Assembly: GCA_934180065.1 (NCBI GenBank)
Contig: CAKPRA010000010.1
Location: forward strand, 1-52,404
Length of the DNA: 52,404 bases
Source of the DNA: an uncultured Clostridia bacterium
GTDB taxonomy: Bacteria > Bacillota > Clostridia > TANB77 > CAG-508
Reading direction: 5' to 3'
Every line of letters begins with the position of its first letter. Within the stretch, counting starts at the first letter, position 1. The position numbers were made by a program, and so were the translations under genes. This document shows positions 17,895 to 26,250 of the stretch, one piece after another. Below the pieces are notes generated by a model, which searched no databases, had not been told where the DNA came from, and saw only the letters and a program-made list of their open reading frames with translations.

Positions 17895-17925
17895 AAAAGA
17901 GGTAACACAACAAAGTTTACCTCTT
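17895..17925 (-). terminator. intrinsic terminator of rpsU
   Basis: AAAGAGGTAA (17895-17904) pairs with TTACCTCTTT (17916-17925). On the minus strand the stem is followed by TTTTTG. It lies 55 bases after the rpsU stop and isolates rpsU from the T4SS operon. Confidence 0.75.
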
Positions 17926-17979
17926 TATTAAATATAATTTTTAAATTATATTATACTAAACAATTAAATTATATAAAAA

Positions 17980-18150
17980 TTAAAATTTTCTTTTTCTTGC
18001 AGCCTCTGATTTCTTTTTTCTTCTTACGCTTGGTTTTTCATAATGTTCTCTTTTACGAACTTCTTGTAATACACCGTTTCTAGCACATTGTCTTTTAAAA
18101 CTTTTTAATGCTGCCTCAACATCTCCATTTTTAACTTTGATCTCTGACAT
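17980..18150 (-). CDS. rpsU: 30S ribosomal protein bS21
   Basis: The 56-residue product MSEIKVKNGDVEAALKSFKR and onward is ribosomal protein S21, including ARNGVLQEVRKREHYEKPSVRR and a Lys/Arg-rich tail. It binds the small ribosomal subunit near the anti-Shine-Dalgarno region. The start at 18150 has GGAGGGG 8 bases upstream; the longer frame beginning at 18177 has no such signal. The gene is monocistronic, with its own promoter and terminator. It marks ordinary chromosome between the T4SS and the restriction cassette. Confidence 0.97.
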   Translation of the reverse strand: MSEIKVKNGDVEAALKSFKRQCARNGVLQEVRKREHYEKPSVRRKKKSEAARKRKF

Positions 18151-18219
18151 AATATTCCCCTCCTTCCGGCATTGCAATTAGTCTTGCTTGGGATGTACAT
18201 CGTTTTATGTACGAGTAAC

Positions 18220-18249
18220 ATTATATCCTAGTTCATTTAGTATTGTCAA
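18220..18249 (-). promoter_or_regulatory. rpsU promoter
   Basis: On the minus strand TTGACA (18244-18249), 18 bases and TATAAT (18220-18225). The leader holds a small hairpin, GTACAT/ATGTAC, before the ribosome binding site. Confidence 0.75.
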
Positions 18250-18291
18250 TACATCTCAATATTATTTTTGCAAATTCTTTATATTTTTTTA

Positions 18292-20487
18292 CTAAAGGTA
18301 ATATTTAACATTTGTCCAACTATTATCTTTCATATCTTCAACATATTCATCTGAATTTGATATAAATATTAAATCATCTATATCTCTTATAAATCCCCAC
18401 TTCAAATTATATTTTTCTGCATATACTTTAAGAGCTTGATATTTATTTTCAACTTTAATATCTATATTTTTTGAATATCCGTAAGCATCTTGACCACCTT
18501 TTGTTTCTATTATCCAAATATTTCCGGCAGTATCACCAACAATGTAATCAGGATAAAAAGTCCATGCTTTATTCATTTTATCAAGATATACTATTGAAAA
18601 GAAATCATCTGAAGACTCTCCATTTTTATACCAGAATTTTACTTTATCAGATTGCTCACAATATTTTTCAAATTTAGATTCTGATTGAGATTTTAGTGTT
18701 GTAGATGGATAACCATAATAAACATTTTTGCTCATTTCCTTAAGATTTTGATCTTTTTTATCATATTTAACAGTTATTCTTTCAGGGAATCTAAATTCCT
18801 CAACTTTTTTAAATTCTGTTTGCAATTTTACTCTTTGCTCTCTTTTTTGAATAACAGCATCTAATATATCATATTCCAATTTTCTCTCATTATTAATTAT
18901 AAATGCATAAAATTCTTTTTTATTTAATTTTAATATTTTCTGTGGAAATTCAACATTCCCTAAGAATAGTCTTTGAAGTATTGGTGATAGATATTGATAT
19001 ATCATTCCAATTTTTGATGCTATTACATTTATTGAATGGCGAAGATCTAATCCATTTTTATATGTATCTACTGTACTTTGAACTCTTATTTTTTCGCTTT
19101 TTGTAAAATTCTTTTTATTTATCTCAATAGCATTTCCTTGTAATACATCATTTGTAATATTTTGATTAAAATTATATCCTTTTTTAGAAAGTTTTTCTTT
19201 ATTTTCATCTACAGTTGTTAAATCATATTCTTTAGTAAAATACTCATATATTGCTTGAAATGCTTCTCTTGGTGCAAAATTATCTGCATCTGTATTTTTT
19301 ATCTCTTTATATAGTTTGAAATTTCTAAATTCATCTTTTACAAATAAACTTTTAACATTACTAGCATGTCTTCCAAGCTCATGTTTAACAGATTCTGTAT
19401 ATTCATCATCAAAAGTATATAAGTAACAATTGTCTAGTACTTCATTTCCGTAGTGTTTTGCCTCAGGCATTCTACGAATTCTTCCTAAAGTTTGAATTTC
19501 AAAATCCTCATGCATATTTTCTCTTATTTTTACAAGAACTTTTGCTCTTGGACAATCCCAACCAGTAGAAATAGCTTGTTTCATAATTAGGAAACATTGC
19601 TTTGCATTATTTTCGCTTATATCTTCTATATTTTCTTTTCTATCTGCAAGCCATATAGCTAATAATCCATTATCATATGTAAATCCTTCTTTACTTAAGT
19701 ATTTTTCAATTTGATCTATTAAATCTTCGCTCATACTTGGTAATTGTATTATTACTAATGGATTATAACTTATTCCATTTTCCGTACATGCATTTCTTAT
19801 TTCTCTTCTTTTATTTATAGCAAGATTTAACAAATATTCTATTTCATCATTTAAAACAATATTATTTTCAATTCCTTGATTTATATATAAAGATTTAGTT
19901 ATTAATCCAGAATTTATAACTTCCATTTCATTTATTTTTATATTATAAGCTTCATCATTTCTTTTTGTTGTTGCAGAAACTCTTACTATATATTCAGGAT
20001 TAAATAGATTAGTAATATTTTCTGCTTTTTCTGTTTTATTTCTATGTTCCTCATCAACAATTACAATAAATTTCATTCCTTCTGATCTTGCATTTTCAAC
20101 TCTATCATATAAATTACTTTTTTCTAGCTCTTTTAAGGCTGTATTTCCTTTTTTGGTTACATTTTCCCAGTTTATAAAAGCTGTATCTTGCTCTTCAAAA
20201 CCATTATTTAATACATCTGCTAATGTTTTTGTTGATCTGTTTTGTAATAATTTTTTCATTTTATTTTGACTTTGCTCTTCTAATTCTCCAGAGCCAGGTG
20301 TTAACCAAATAAAAACATAATTTTTATGCTCTAATAAAAATCTATCAATATATTCTAATAATATTACTGTTTTTCCACTTCCTGTAGGTGCCTGTATTAA
20401 AATCTCCTTTTTCTCTCCAAATACTGTCTGCTCTAATAATTCCTCTACACATTTCTCCTGAAAATCTTTTAACTTAAATCCTACCAT
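18292..20487 (-). CDS. res: type III restriction enzyme, Res subunit (helicase-nuclease)
   Basis: This 731-residue protein is the ATP-dependent restriction subunit that partners with Mod. The superfamily 2 helicase core shows Walker A in QAPTGSGKTVIL (near residue 35), a DEEH box in IVIVDEEHRN, VSATTKR (motif III) and QTLGRIRRMPEAKHYG (motif VI). The C-terminal nuclease has a PD-(D/E)XK signature: FYPDYIVGD, then WIIETKGGQ (near 680). The start was moved to the ATG at 20487 because GGAGG is 6 bases upstream of it and would touch the earlier TTG. It is shorter than classical Res subunits such as EcoP15I. It follows mod by 62 bases. Confidence 0.88.
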   Translation of the reverse strand: MVGFKLKDFQEKCVEELLEQTVFGEKKEILIQAPTGSGKTVILLEYIDRFLLEHKNYVFIWLTPGSGELEEQSQNKMKKLLQNRSTKTLADVLNNGFEEQDTAFINWENVTKKGNTALKELEKSNLYDRVENARSEGMKFIVIVDEEHRNKTEKAENITNLFNPEYIVRVSATTKRNDEAYNIKINEMEVINSGLITKSLYINQGIENNIVLNDEIEYLLNLAINKRREIRNACTENGISYNPLVIIQLPSMSEDLIDQIEKYLSKEGFTYDNGLLAIWLADRKENIEDISENNAKQCFLIMKQAISTGWDCPRAKVLVKIRENMHEDFEIQTLGRIRRMPEAKHYGNEVLDNCYLYTFDDEYTESVKHELGRHASNVKSLFVKDEFRNFKLYKEIKNTDADNFAPREAFQAIYEYFTKEYDLTTVDENKEKLSKKGYNFNQNITNDVLQGNAIEINKKNFTKSEKIRVQSTVDTYKNGLDLRHSINVIASKIGMIYQYLSPILQRLFLGNVEFPQKILKLNKKEFYAFIINNERKLEYDILDAVIQKREQRVKLQTEFKKVEEFRFPERITVKYDKKDQNLKEMSKNVYYGYPSTTLKSQSESKFEKYCEQSDKVKFWYKNGESSDDFFSIVYLDKMNKAWTFYPDYIVGDTAGNIWIIETKGGQDAYGYSKNIDIKVENKYQALKVYAEKYNLKWGFIRDIDDLIFISNSDEYVEDMKDNSWTNVKYYL

Positions 20488-20549
20488 GTTCAACCTCCAT
20501 TTTTAAATTTTGGCAAATCAAATTTACTCTTGGTTCCACAATTTATAAT

Positions 20550-22268
20550 TTACCACTGTTCTATTTCCGTAATTTCCTTTTCAAAATAATAATCTGGCAT
20601 ATAACATATTTTGATATTATTTTTTTCTAATTTTTCAATTTCGTCTTTAGTTATTAGTACATTATTGTCTAAATATATGATTTTACATTTTTTTAATAAT
20701 TCTTCGCTTTTAGCAAATTTGTCAATGTCTTCATCTGAGAATATTATTTGAATTGTTCCTTCTTCTATATCTGTTCCATTTTCTAATTGTACCATTTCCC
20801 TTGTATATTTTGATAATTCATTTACTATATAATATCCTTCATCTTCTCTATTAAATCTATCTATATATTTTACTGTATAATATTTTAAATTGCTTTCTAT
20901 TCCTTTTACATTATATCCTTTTTGATTTTGATATCCTGTTATTATTCTTTTTGTTCTTTCATATGTTATTTCCTTACAGATATTATTTTCATTACTATTA
21001 CATAATATAAATGATGCATCTGTTCCCTTAAATTCTTCTAATACTGCTTGTGCAACTGTTCCAGAACCCGCAAAAAAATCAAGTATTATTGGCTTTTCTA
21101 CTTTTGGTGATATTGCCATTTTAATAATTTCTTTATATAAACTTACTGGTTTTGGTGTATTAAATATTTTTTTATCTGGTAAAATTGATAATAGCTCTTT
21201 TTTACCATTTGTTGATGTGTCATACACATCAGCATCAAACCAACTATTTCTTATTTCACCTTTCATTTTTACTTCATTGTAAAAGACTTTTAATTGTGGT
21301 TTAGATGTTCCATTTTTTCCAAATACAATTCTTTTTTCTTCTAATAATTGCTTATATTTTTCTTGCTCCATTCTCCAACATCTTCCCTTTGGTGGCAGAT
21401 ATTTTACGCCAGTAATTGGATTTTCTATTTCATATGTTAGATTAGGTCTAATATTAGGAGCATCAAATGGGTCTGCTTTCCATATTCCCCTGGGATCATT
21501 ATCTGGATTTGAATACTTGCTTGAATCTGTTTCTTTTGGTTGAATTACAAAATCTCTTAGATTATACCAAGTGTCTTTATTATTTGCTTTTAATCTACGA
21601 TTTGTTATTCTTCTCTTTTTTGCATATGCTAATATATATTCATGGTTAATGCTTATATCCGTATCATTTTGTATTGATGTTCTATTATGCCATGGAAAAC
21701 ATGTTATAAAGTTTTCCTCACCAAAAATATCATCACATAATAATTTTAATTGTGCAAATTCATTATCATCAATATTTATAAAAATTACACCATTATCTTT
21801 TAATAATTTTTTAGCAATAATTAACCTCTTACTCATAAAAGATATCCACTTACTATGTTTGAACGAATCTGTCTTATCTATATAATTATCGTCATACACA
21901 AAATCATTTAATCCCCTATTATATGGTGGATCTATTATTATTAAATCAATTTTGCTTTTATGAGTTTTTTCTAGCAAATACAAACTGTGAAGATTGTTTC
22001 CTTCCAGTATAAAATTAGTAGATTTTGACTCATCAAATTTTAGCTCTAATGATTTATTCTCTTCAAATACCGGTATTTTGTCTTTAATTTCTTGATCTAT
22101 TTTTTCTTCATGGTTTTCCCAAACCAATCCATATTTTTTTCGCTTTAATTCATTTTCAATTTCATTCAAAGTTAATAAAAGTTCTGTATCATCTTGTAAT
22201 TTTGATCTCATTATTTGTATATTTTTAATTATTTTTTCTCGTTTTTCTCTTGATAAGTTTGTGCTCAT
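20550..22268 (-). CDS. mod: type III DNA adenine methyltransferase, Mod subunit
   Basis: The 572-residue product is an N6-adenine methyltransferase that also supplies sequence recognition to the Res subunit. The catalytic motif IV is IIIDPPYNRG (near residue 113). The AdoMet-binding motif I, ILDFFAGSGTVAQAV (near 395), comes after it, the beta-class order shared by type III Mod proteins. The region between (about 200-380) carries the variable recognition domain. GGAGG precedes the ATG. No repeat tract of the kind that drives phase variation is visible in the gene. Mod and Res form a two-gene operon. Confidence 0.92.
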   Translation of the reverse strand: MSTNLSREKREKIIKNIQIMRSKLQDDTELLLTLNEIENELKRKKYGLVWENHEEKIDQEIKDKIPVFEENKSLELKFDESKSTNFILEGNNLHSLYLLEKTHKSKIDLIIIDPPYNRGLNDFVYDDNYIDKTDSFKHSKWISFMSKRLIIAKKLLKDNGVIFINIDDNEFAQLKLLCDDIFGEENFITCFPWHNRTSIQNDTDISINHEYILAYAKKRRITNRRLKANNKDTWYNLRDFVIQPKETDSSKYSNPDNDPRGIWKADPFDAPNIRPNLTYEIENPITGVKYLPPKGRCWRMEQEKYKQLLEEKRIVFGKNGTSKPQLKVFYNEVKMKGEIRNSWFDADVYDTSTNGKKELLSILPDKKIFNTPKPVSLYKEIIKMAISPKVEKPIILDFFAGSGTVAQAVLEEFKGTDASFILCNSNENNICKEITYERTKRIITGYQNQKGYNVKGIESNLKYYTVKYIDRFNREDEGYYIVNELSKYTREMVQLENGTDIEEGTIQIIFSDEDIDKFAKSEELLKKCKIIYLDNNVLITKDEIEKLEKNNIKICYMPDYYFEKEITEIEQW

Positions 22269-22312
22269 TTTTTCCTCCGAATACTTTAAATCTAACCTCT
22301 TTTATGAATGTT

Positions 22313-22341
22313 ATCGTATCACAATTTTATTGTTTTAACAA
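22313..22341 (-). promoter_or_regulatory. possible mod-res promoter
   Basis: On the minus strand TTGTTA (22336-22341), 17 bases and TACGAT (22313-22318), about 45 bases before the mod start. Both boxes depart from consensus. Confidence 0.4.
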
Positions 22342-22378
22342 GATTTTTTGTACTAAAATATTGTTATAAAATGCTATA

Positions 22379-22407
22379 AAGCTCTCAGTTTAATGTTCTG
22401 AGAGCTT
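22379..22407. terminator. hairpin terminator between the acetyltransferase gene and mod
   Basis: AAGCTCTCAG (22379-22388) pairs with CTGAGAGCTT (22398-22407). A long T run follows on the plus strand; on the minus strand the tail is only TTTATAG. It probably ends the gene at 22411. Confidence 0.55.
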
Positions 22408-22410
22408 TTT

Positions 22411-22911
22411 TTATTTTTTTTTGCAATCCAACAAGAATTCAGTAAATTCATAATCCCCCCAATCAAGTTTATAAACTACGTTTCTCTTTAACATGATTTT
22501 ACAAATATCATCATTTCTTTTTATCATACATTCTAATGCCTTTGTCCACCTATCATTGTTATTTAATATACCAAATATCCAAAAACCGTACATATATTGT
22601 GAAAATTGTTTTAGTATATTATATACAAAAAATCCTTTTCTATATTTAGGCATTATCCAAAATTCATTTACACAATTAAACTTTTCTTCTTTTTTTGCAA
22701 TAATAAAGCCTGCATATTTTTTATCCACTTTTATAAGATAGACTTGATATATGCTTTTATCAAAATATTTTTCAACATTTACTTTATCAAATTTTCCATT
22801 ATCATTTAAGTCATAATTATAATATTTACTAAAATCATAAGAATAATATTCAAATAAGTTTTTTAATATATTTTCATCATGTTTACAAATTATTTTTAAT
22901 TCAATATTCAT
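22411..22911 (-). CDS. putative GNAT-family acetyltransferase
   Basis: This 166-residue protein shows the weak outline of a GNAT acetyltransferase: strand-rich YQVYLIKVDKKYAGFIIAKK, then VNEFWIMPKYRKGFFVYNIL. In the last part the usual Arg-x-x-Gly-x-Gly acetyl-CoA loop is reduced to RKGFFVY. The substrate cannot be predicted. It is a single gene with an AAGGAAGG site. It lies between the restriction cassette and the lipoprotein gene, and its AT content is very high. A member of the family with degenerate cofactor binding is possible. Confidence 0.55.
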   Translation of the reverse strand: MNIELKIICKHDENILKNLFEYYSYDFSKYYNYDLNDNGKFDKVNVEKYFDKSIYQVYLIKVDKKYAGFIIAKKEEKFNCVNEFWIMPKYRKGFFVYNILKQFSQYMYGFWIFGILNNNDRWTKALECMIKRNDDICKIMLKRNVVYKLDWGDYEFTEFLLDCKKK

Positions 22912-22972
22912 AAAAAATCCTTCCTTTAATCAATTCGTTTTTTAGCATTATATCAAAAAAATATATATATTC

Positions 22973-23009
22973 AATAAGGCAACTTGCTTATATAGCAAAT
23001 TGCCTTATT
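22973..23009 (-). terminator. intrinsic terminator of the lipoprotein gene
   Basis: AATAAGGCAA and TTGCCTTATT form a stem, extended by TTGC/GCAA, 11 bases after the lipoprotein stop codon. Confidence 0.65.
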
Positions 23010-23019
23010 TAAGTATAGG

Positions 23020-23541
23020 TTAAAATGTAGATATTATTACATTCCTATCATACAAACTGCAGTCATCACTAATATTAGCTTCTTTTTTTGCAACGTCAAT
23101 TATTGATTTAGCACTATATGGCACGCCGTCTTTATACCATACTTTCTTTGCGGGAATATAACTTCCATTGGCCCTGTATGGATCCGAATAATCATGTTCA
23201 GCAGCAATTGTCACATCAGCAGTCTTTCCATTTGATGTATTCCGAACACGGCTACCAACAACAAATTGTGTTTTATTTTCTTCTCCATAAACTTCAACCT
23301 TTTGTATGTATATATCATATACCATACAATCAGGATTATAGTTTGGATCAGATTCGTAAAACGAAATCAACTGCTGGAAGCTCTCAAGCTCAGAAATCTG
23401 TGGTGTTACTGTTTCGAATTTCTGTGTGATGTTTATCGATTCATTAGAAATTTTACCACTCTTTGTGGCATCTTCTGATGTACATGCTGTGCAAGCTAAT
23501 ACACATCCCATTGCCAATATTGTGACCAATACTTTTTTCAT
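23020..23541 (-). CDS. putative lipoprotein
   Basis: The 173-residue product begins MKKVLVTILAMGCVLACTAC, a lipoprotein signal peptide with a cysteine at position 17 (VLAC). The mature part is beta-rich (KTQFVVGSRVRNTSNGKTADVTIAAEHDY) with a helical C-terminus (SAKSIIDVAKKEANISDD). I do not recognise the family. The start was set at 23541 (GGAGG 8 bases upstream), not 23580. Its sequence uses more G and C than its neighbours (for example ATATGGCACGCCGTC on the plus strand), which suggests recent acquisition. It has its own promoter and terminator. Confidence 0.75.
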   Translation of the reverse strand: MKKVLVTILAMGCVLACTACTSEDATKSGKISNESINITQKFETVTPQISELESFQQLISFYESDPNYNPDCMVYDIYIQKVEVYGEENKTQFVVGSRVRNTSNGKTADVTIAAEHDYSDPYRANGSYIPAKKVWYKDGVPYSAKSIIDVAKKEANISDDCSLYDRNVIISTF

Positions 23542-23604
23542 TGTATTTTCCTCCACTAAATTTTTAATTGGATTTTTCATACTGATTCAAAAGAATACAG
23601 TGTT

Positions 23605-23633
23605 ATGTTAACATCTTTTTCTCTTTTTGTCAA
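23605..23633 (-). promoter_or_regulatory. promoter of the lipoprotein gene
   Basis: On the minus strand TTGACA (23628-23633), 17 bases and TAACAT (23605-23610), 64 bases before the chosen ATG. The ATG at 23580 would lie in the early leader, which is consistent with the downstream start. Confidence 0.65.
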
Positions 23634-23774
23634 CAAAAAAGAGGCCTCGGCTAGGATAAAGACATGAAAAAATTTTTTGTGTCTTTAATCTGTCGTAAAA
23701 ATATTTGATTTTGTATTATTTTAATGTTATAAATATGTTAGATATATATGAATTCATATATTTTGTTTACTAAA

Positions 23775-23807
23775 AAATACTGGTATAAATTTTCTATACC
23801 AGTATTT
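23775..23807 (-). terminator. intrinsic terminator of the type VII locus
   Basis: AAATACTGGTATA (23775-23787) and its complement at 23795-23807 form a 13-bp stem. TTTTTT follows on the minus strand, 8 bases after the stop of the coiled-coil gene. Confidence 0.8.
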
Positions 23808-23814
23808 AATATTA

Positions 23815-24945
23815 TTATCTTTCCATATCTTCAGATTTTCTCTCTTTTTTTGCTTCTTTTAAATTGTCTGTTTCCATATTTTTTACAACATCTTGTACAA
23901 CCTCGTATTTTAGACTATCTAAAAACTCATTTCGCTCTGTTGAAGGATCTGGATTAGGTGTATGAGATTCAGGCTCAGGCAATGCTTGTTGTTTTCTTCT
24001 TTGATTCCAATTTTTAAATCTTTGAATAAATTGAAACCATTTTGTTTTTTTGGGTGTTGATGAATCTGTAGTTCTTGGTGTTACAGGCTCTCTCTTATTC
24101 TCAATATTTTCTAAAGCTATTTGATGATTTCTTATAGATTTATCATACCCTTTGATTTGTCTATTTAAACTTGAAATGTTTTTATTCATTGTTGCATTTA
24201 AGTCAAGATTTCCTTTTCCATCAACTGCAAATCCTTTGTCTGCTAGTTCATTAATATCTTTTTCTGTTATATTTAATCCGTTTTTTGATATATATGCCAT
24301 TAAAGGAGTTTTATTTTTCGCAATTTTTGCTTGTGCTTTAGGTAATAATGTATTCTCTATCTCTTTTGCTCTAGCAGGGTCTTTATACATATACACATTT
24401 GATTTTCCAACCATCATTTTCATTCCATCAAGTTCGGCTTGTAAATCTTTCATTTCTTTAGTTGCTGTCAAAATACCTTTTAAATTATTACCTATGGCAG
24501 GGTGGTCAGTAACTAATTGTTTTAAATCTGTCAATCTACCTTTCTTTTCAACTGCTTCTTCTTTTCCTTTTTCTAATTTAGATAGTTTTCTATCATATTT
24601 TTTTTTCATGACTTCATCTAAATGCTTTTTCATTTCTGGATTTTCTTTAATTTGCTTTATCCTAACATTGATTTTAGTTTGTATTAGCTTCATCTCTTCT
24701 TTTTTTCTGTATGTATCGTCTTGAACCGCTTTTATTTCTGTATCTATTCTTTTTATTTCTCCTTCTGCTTGTTTTTCAGCAACGGAATTACTATTTCTTT
24801 TAGCTTCAATTAATTTTCCTTTCCAGATTATTTTGTCATCTGCTAAATCATTTGCCTTACTTTCAAGGCTTTCAATTTCTTTGCTGGCTGTTTCTAAAAC
24901 ACTTTTAAATTTCACATACTCTTTATTTAGTGTTTCTAAATCCAT
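23815..24945 (-). CDS. coiled-coil protein of the type VII locus
   Basis: The 376-residue protein has no membrane segment. Residues 1-150 form long heptad-rich helices (IESLESKANDLADDKIIWKG, then KEEMKLIQTKINVRIKQIKE), with another helical part at 250-290. A Pro/Thr/Ser-rich stretch (290-350, including PEPESHTPNPDPSTE) and an acidic-basic tail follow. I do not recognise a catalytic domain. It is the last gene transcribed with the WXG100-like and 48-residue proteins. It may be a substrate, or a helical partner that is secreted together with them. GGAGG precedes the ATG. Confidence 0.7.
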   Translation of the reverse strand: MDLETLNKEYVKFKSVLETASKEIESLESKANDLADDKIIWKGKLIEAKRNSNSVAEKQAEGEIKRIDTEIKAVQDDTYRKKEEMKLIQTKINVRIKQIKENPEMKKHLDEVMKKKYDRKLSKLEKGKEEAVEKKGRLTDLKQLVTDHPAIGNNLKGILTATKEMKDLQAELDGMKMMVGKSNVYMYKDPARAKEIENTLLPKAQAKIAKNKTPLMAYISKNGLNITEKDINELADKGFAVDGKGNLDLNATMNKNISSLNRQIKGYDKSIRNHQIALENIENKREPVTPRTTDSSTPKKTKWFQFIQRFKNWNQRRKQQALPEPESHTPNPDPSTERNEFLDSLKYEVVQDVVKNMETDNLKEAKKERKSEDMER

Positions 24946-24964
24946 ATTAATTCCTCCTTTCGTT

Positions 24965-25111
24965 TTAAGAATTCAACGCTACATTACAAGTATTTAATAT
25001 ATTGTCTATTTTGATTAATAAATCATCAACTTCCACTTTTAATTCTGCTATTTCATCTATTGACAAATTTTTTAATAATTCGTCAGATATTTCTAATTTT
25101 TCTTTTTTCAT
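24965..25111 (-). CDS. 48-residue helical protein of the type VII locus
   Basis: The frame starts ATGAAAAAAGAAAAATTAG and encodes MKKEKLEISDELLKNLSIDE, IAELKVEVDDLLIKIDNILN and TCNVALNS. It has an AAAAGGGGGG ribosome binding site. The product is acidic and almost wholly helical with a heptad pattern, suggesting a coiled coil. The gap to the next gene is 19 bases, so it belongs to the operon with the WXG100-like and coiled-coil genes. Function unknown; a small co-substrate or chaperone would fit. Confidence 0.65.
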   Translation of the reverse strand: MKKEKLEISDELLKNLSIDEIAELKVEVDDLLIKIDNILNTCNVALNS

Positions 25112-25167
25112 ATAAAACCCCCCTTTTAAAAACACGATATACCTATCCTGGGCCTAGATTTCCTTTT

Positions 25168-25872
25168 TTATTGAACATCTGTAAATGCACTATCTGTAAA
25201 TAAATCAACATTTGATTGAGCAGTTCTTTGATATTCAGTGTCATATGCTTCAAGTTTTGTAACTATTGAATGCTCACCTGAATCTAAAAAGCTTAACATA
25301 TCCTCAACATATTGTTTAAGTGCACTTGCACAATTTCTAACTCCTTCTGATTGTTCTCCACCTATGAATGCTAGTGAAACATCAGCTCTTTCAGCAATAT
25401 CAGTAATATACTCTGTAATATCACCTTTTGCTATTGAAACTAATGAAGAAACTTCTTCTGCTAAACCTGTTGTTATATATCTATCTCCTCCTGCATTAAC
25501 CGCTTTAATTGGGCTAATATCAATATCCAATGTTACTGAATCGATTGGGGCTAAATTTGGAGCCTCACCTTCAGTTTTTGCAGCCCACTCTGCACCTGCT
25601 TCTGCTATTTTTTGATTAAATTGTTCAAATGCATTTGTTATTTTTGGTGCATATGAACTAATATCATTTGCAAATTCTTTAAAATATTCTACTGCAACTT
25701 CTGAAAACCATAATTCTGAAATACTTGATACAATACTGTTTATATTTGAAACAATTTTTTTAGCTGTATCTTGTGCTTGATTATTTATTTCCTCTCTTAT
25801 ACTTTCAATATTTTCTTTATTATATCCTATTTCTCTATTCATATAACCTGTACTTCCTCCAGCTGAACCCAT
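25168..25872 (-). CDS. WXG100/LXG-like type VII secretion substrate
   Basis: The 234-residue product, without signal peptide, begins MGSAGGSTGYMNREIGYNKE and forms a helical hairpin-like first half. The turn SELWFSEVAVEYFKEF (near residues 52-67) matches the WXG turn region, with Phe-Ser in place of the usual x-Gly. The second half (from about 145) is again helical (CASALKQYVEDMLSFLDSGE). Length and layout suggest a double or elongated WXG100-like protein exported by EssC. The start was moved from 25938 to 25872, where GGAGG lies 7 bases away. It has its own promoter. Confidence 0.65.
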   Translation of the reverse strand: MGSAGGSTGYMNREIGYNKENIESIREEINNQAQDTAKKIVSNINSIVSSISELWFSEVAVEYFKEFANDISSYAPKITNAFEQFNQKIAEAGAEWAAKTEGEAPNLAPIDSVTLDIDISPIKAVNAGGDRYITTGLAEEVSSLVSIAKGDITEYITDIAERADVSLAFIGGEQSEGVRNCASALKQYVEDMLSFLDSGEHSIVTKLEAYDTEYQRTAQSNVDLFTDSAFTDVQ

Positions 25873-25909
25873 TATAAATTCCTCCTTATTAATTATTTTT
25901 ATATAATAT

Positions 25910-25938
25910 AGAATATCTATTAATTTAATAAAAATCAA
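25910..25938 (-). promoter_or_regulatory. promoter of the WXG100-like gene
   Basis: On the minus strand TTGATT (25933-25938), 17 bases and TATTCT (25910-25915). The upstream in-frame ATG at 25938 coincides with the -35, confirming that it is not used. Confidence 0.55.
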
Positions 25939-25998
25939 TATTTTTTAACAATTTAATATTATTGTAATATTTTTGTAATGCCTTTGTAATGTTACACT

Positions 25999-26250
25999 TT
26001 AAAAAATTATTAATTCTGTGCCATTTCTTATATTAGTATCTATAATTTTACTTGAAAAATTATAAATTTCTGAATTTGCTTTATTATAAATATTAGGTAT
26101 ATATTTTTTTTCTAAAAAAACTTTATTCAATGAATCAATTCCTTTAATTAATGATAACAAAACTCCAAATACAGTTTTATTAACTGGAATCCACACATCA
26201 TACTGTTTTTCTAATTGAGGTACATACAATTTTACTAAAACTCTATTCAT
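25999..26250 (-). CDS. YukD/EsaB-like ubiquitin-fold protein
   Basis: This 83-residue protein (MNRVLVKLYVPQLEKQYDVW) begins with a beta-hairpin, then a helix (VFGVLLSLIKGIDSL) and a further strand, ending GTELIIF. That is the size and secondary-structure order of YukD/EsaB, the small ubiquitin-like partner of EssC in Firmicute type VII systems. No sequence signature is strong, so the call leans on position directly after essC. The ATG at 26250 is preferred because GGAGG is 6-7 bases upstream. It overlaps the end of essC by 8 bases, indicating coupled translation. Confidence 0.65.
   Translation of the reverse strand: MNRVLVKLYVPQLEKQYDVWIPVNKTVFGVLLSLIKGIDSLNKVFLEKKYIPNIYNKANSEIYNFSSKIIDTNIRNGTELIIF

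Noticed and set aside
24152..24724. 190-residue plus-strand frame with hydrophobic stretches
   Set aside because: It is antisense to the coiled-coil gene; Phe/Ser/Leu bias is what a Lys/Glu-rich gene gives on the other strand. No ribosome binding site.
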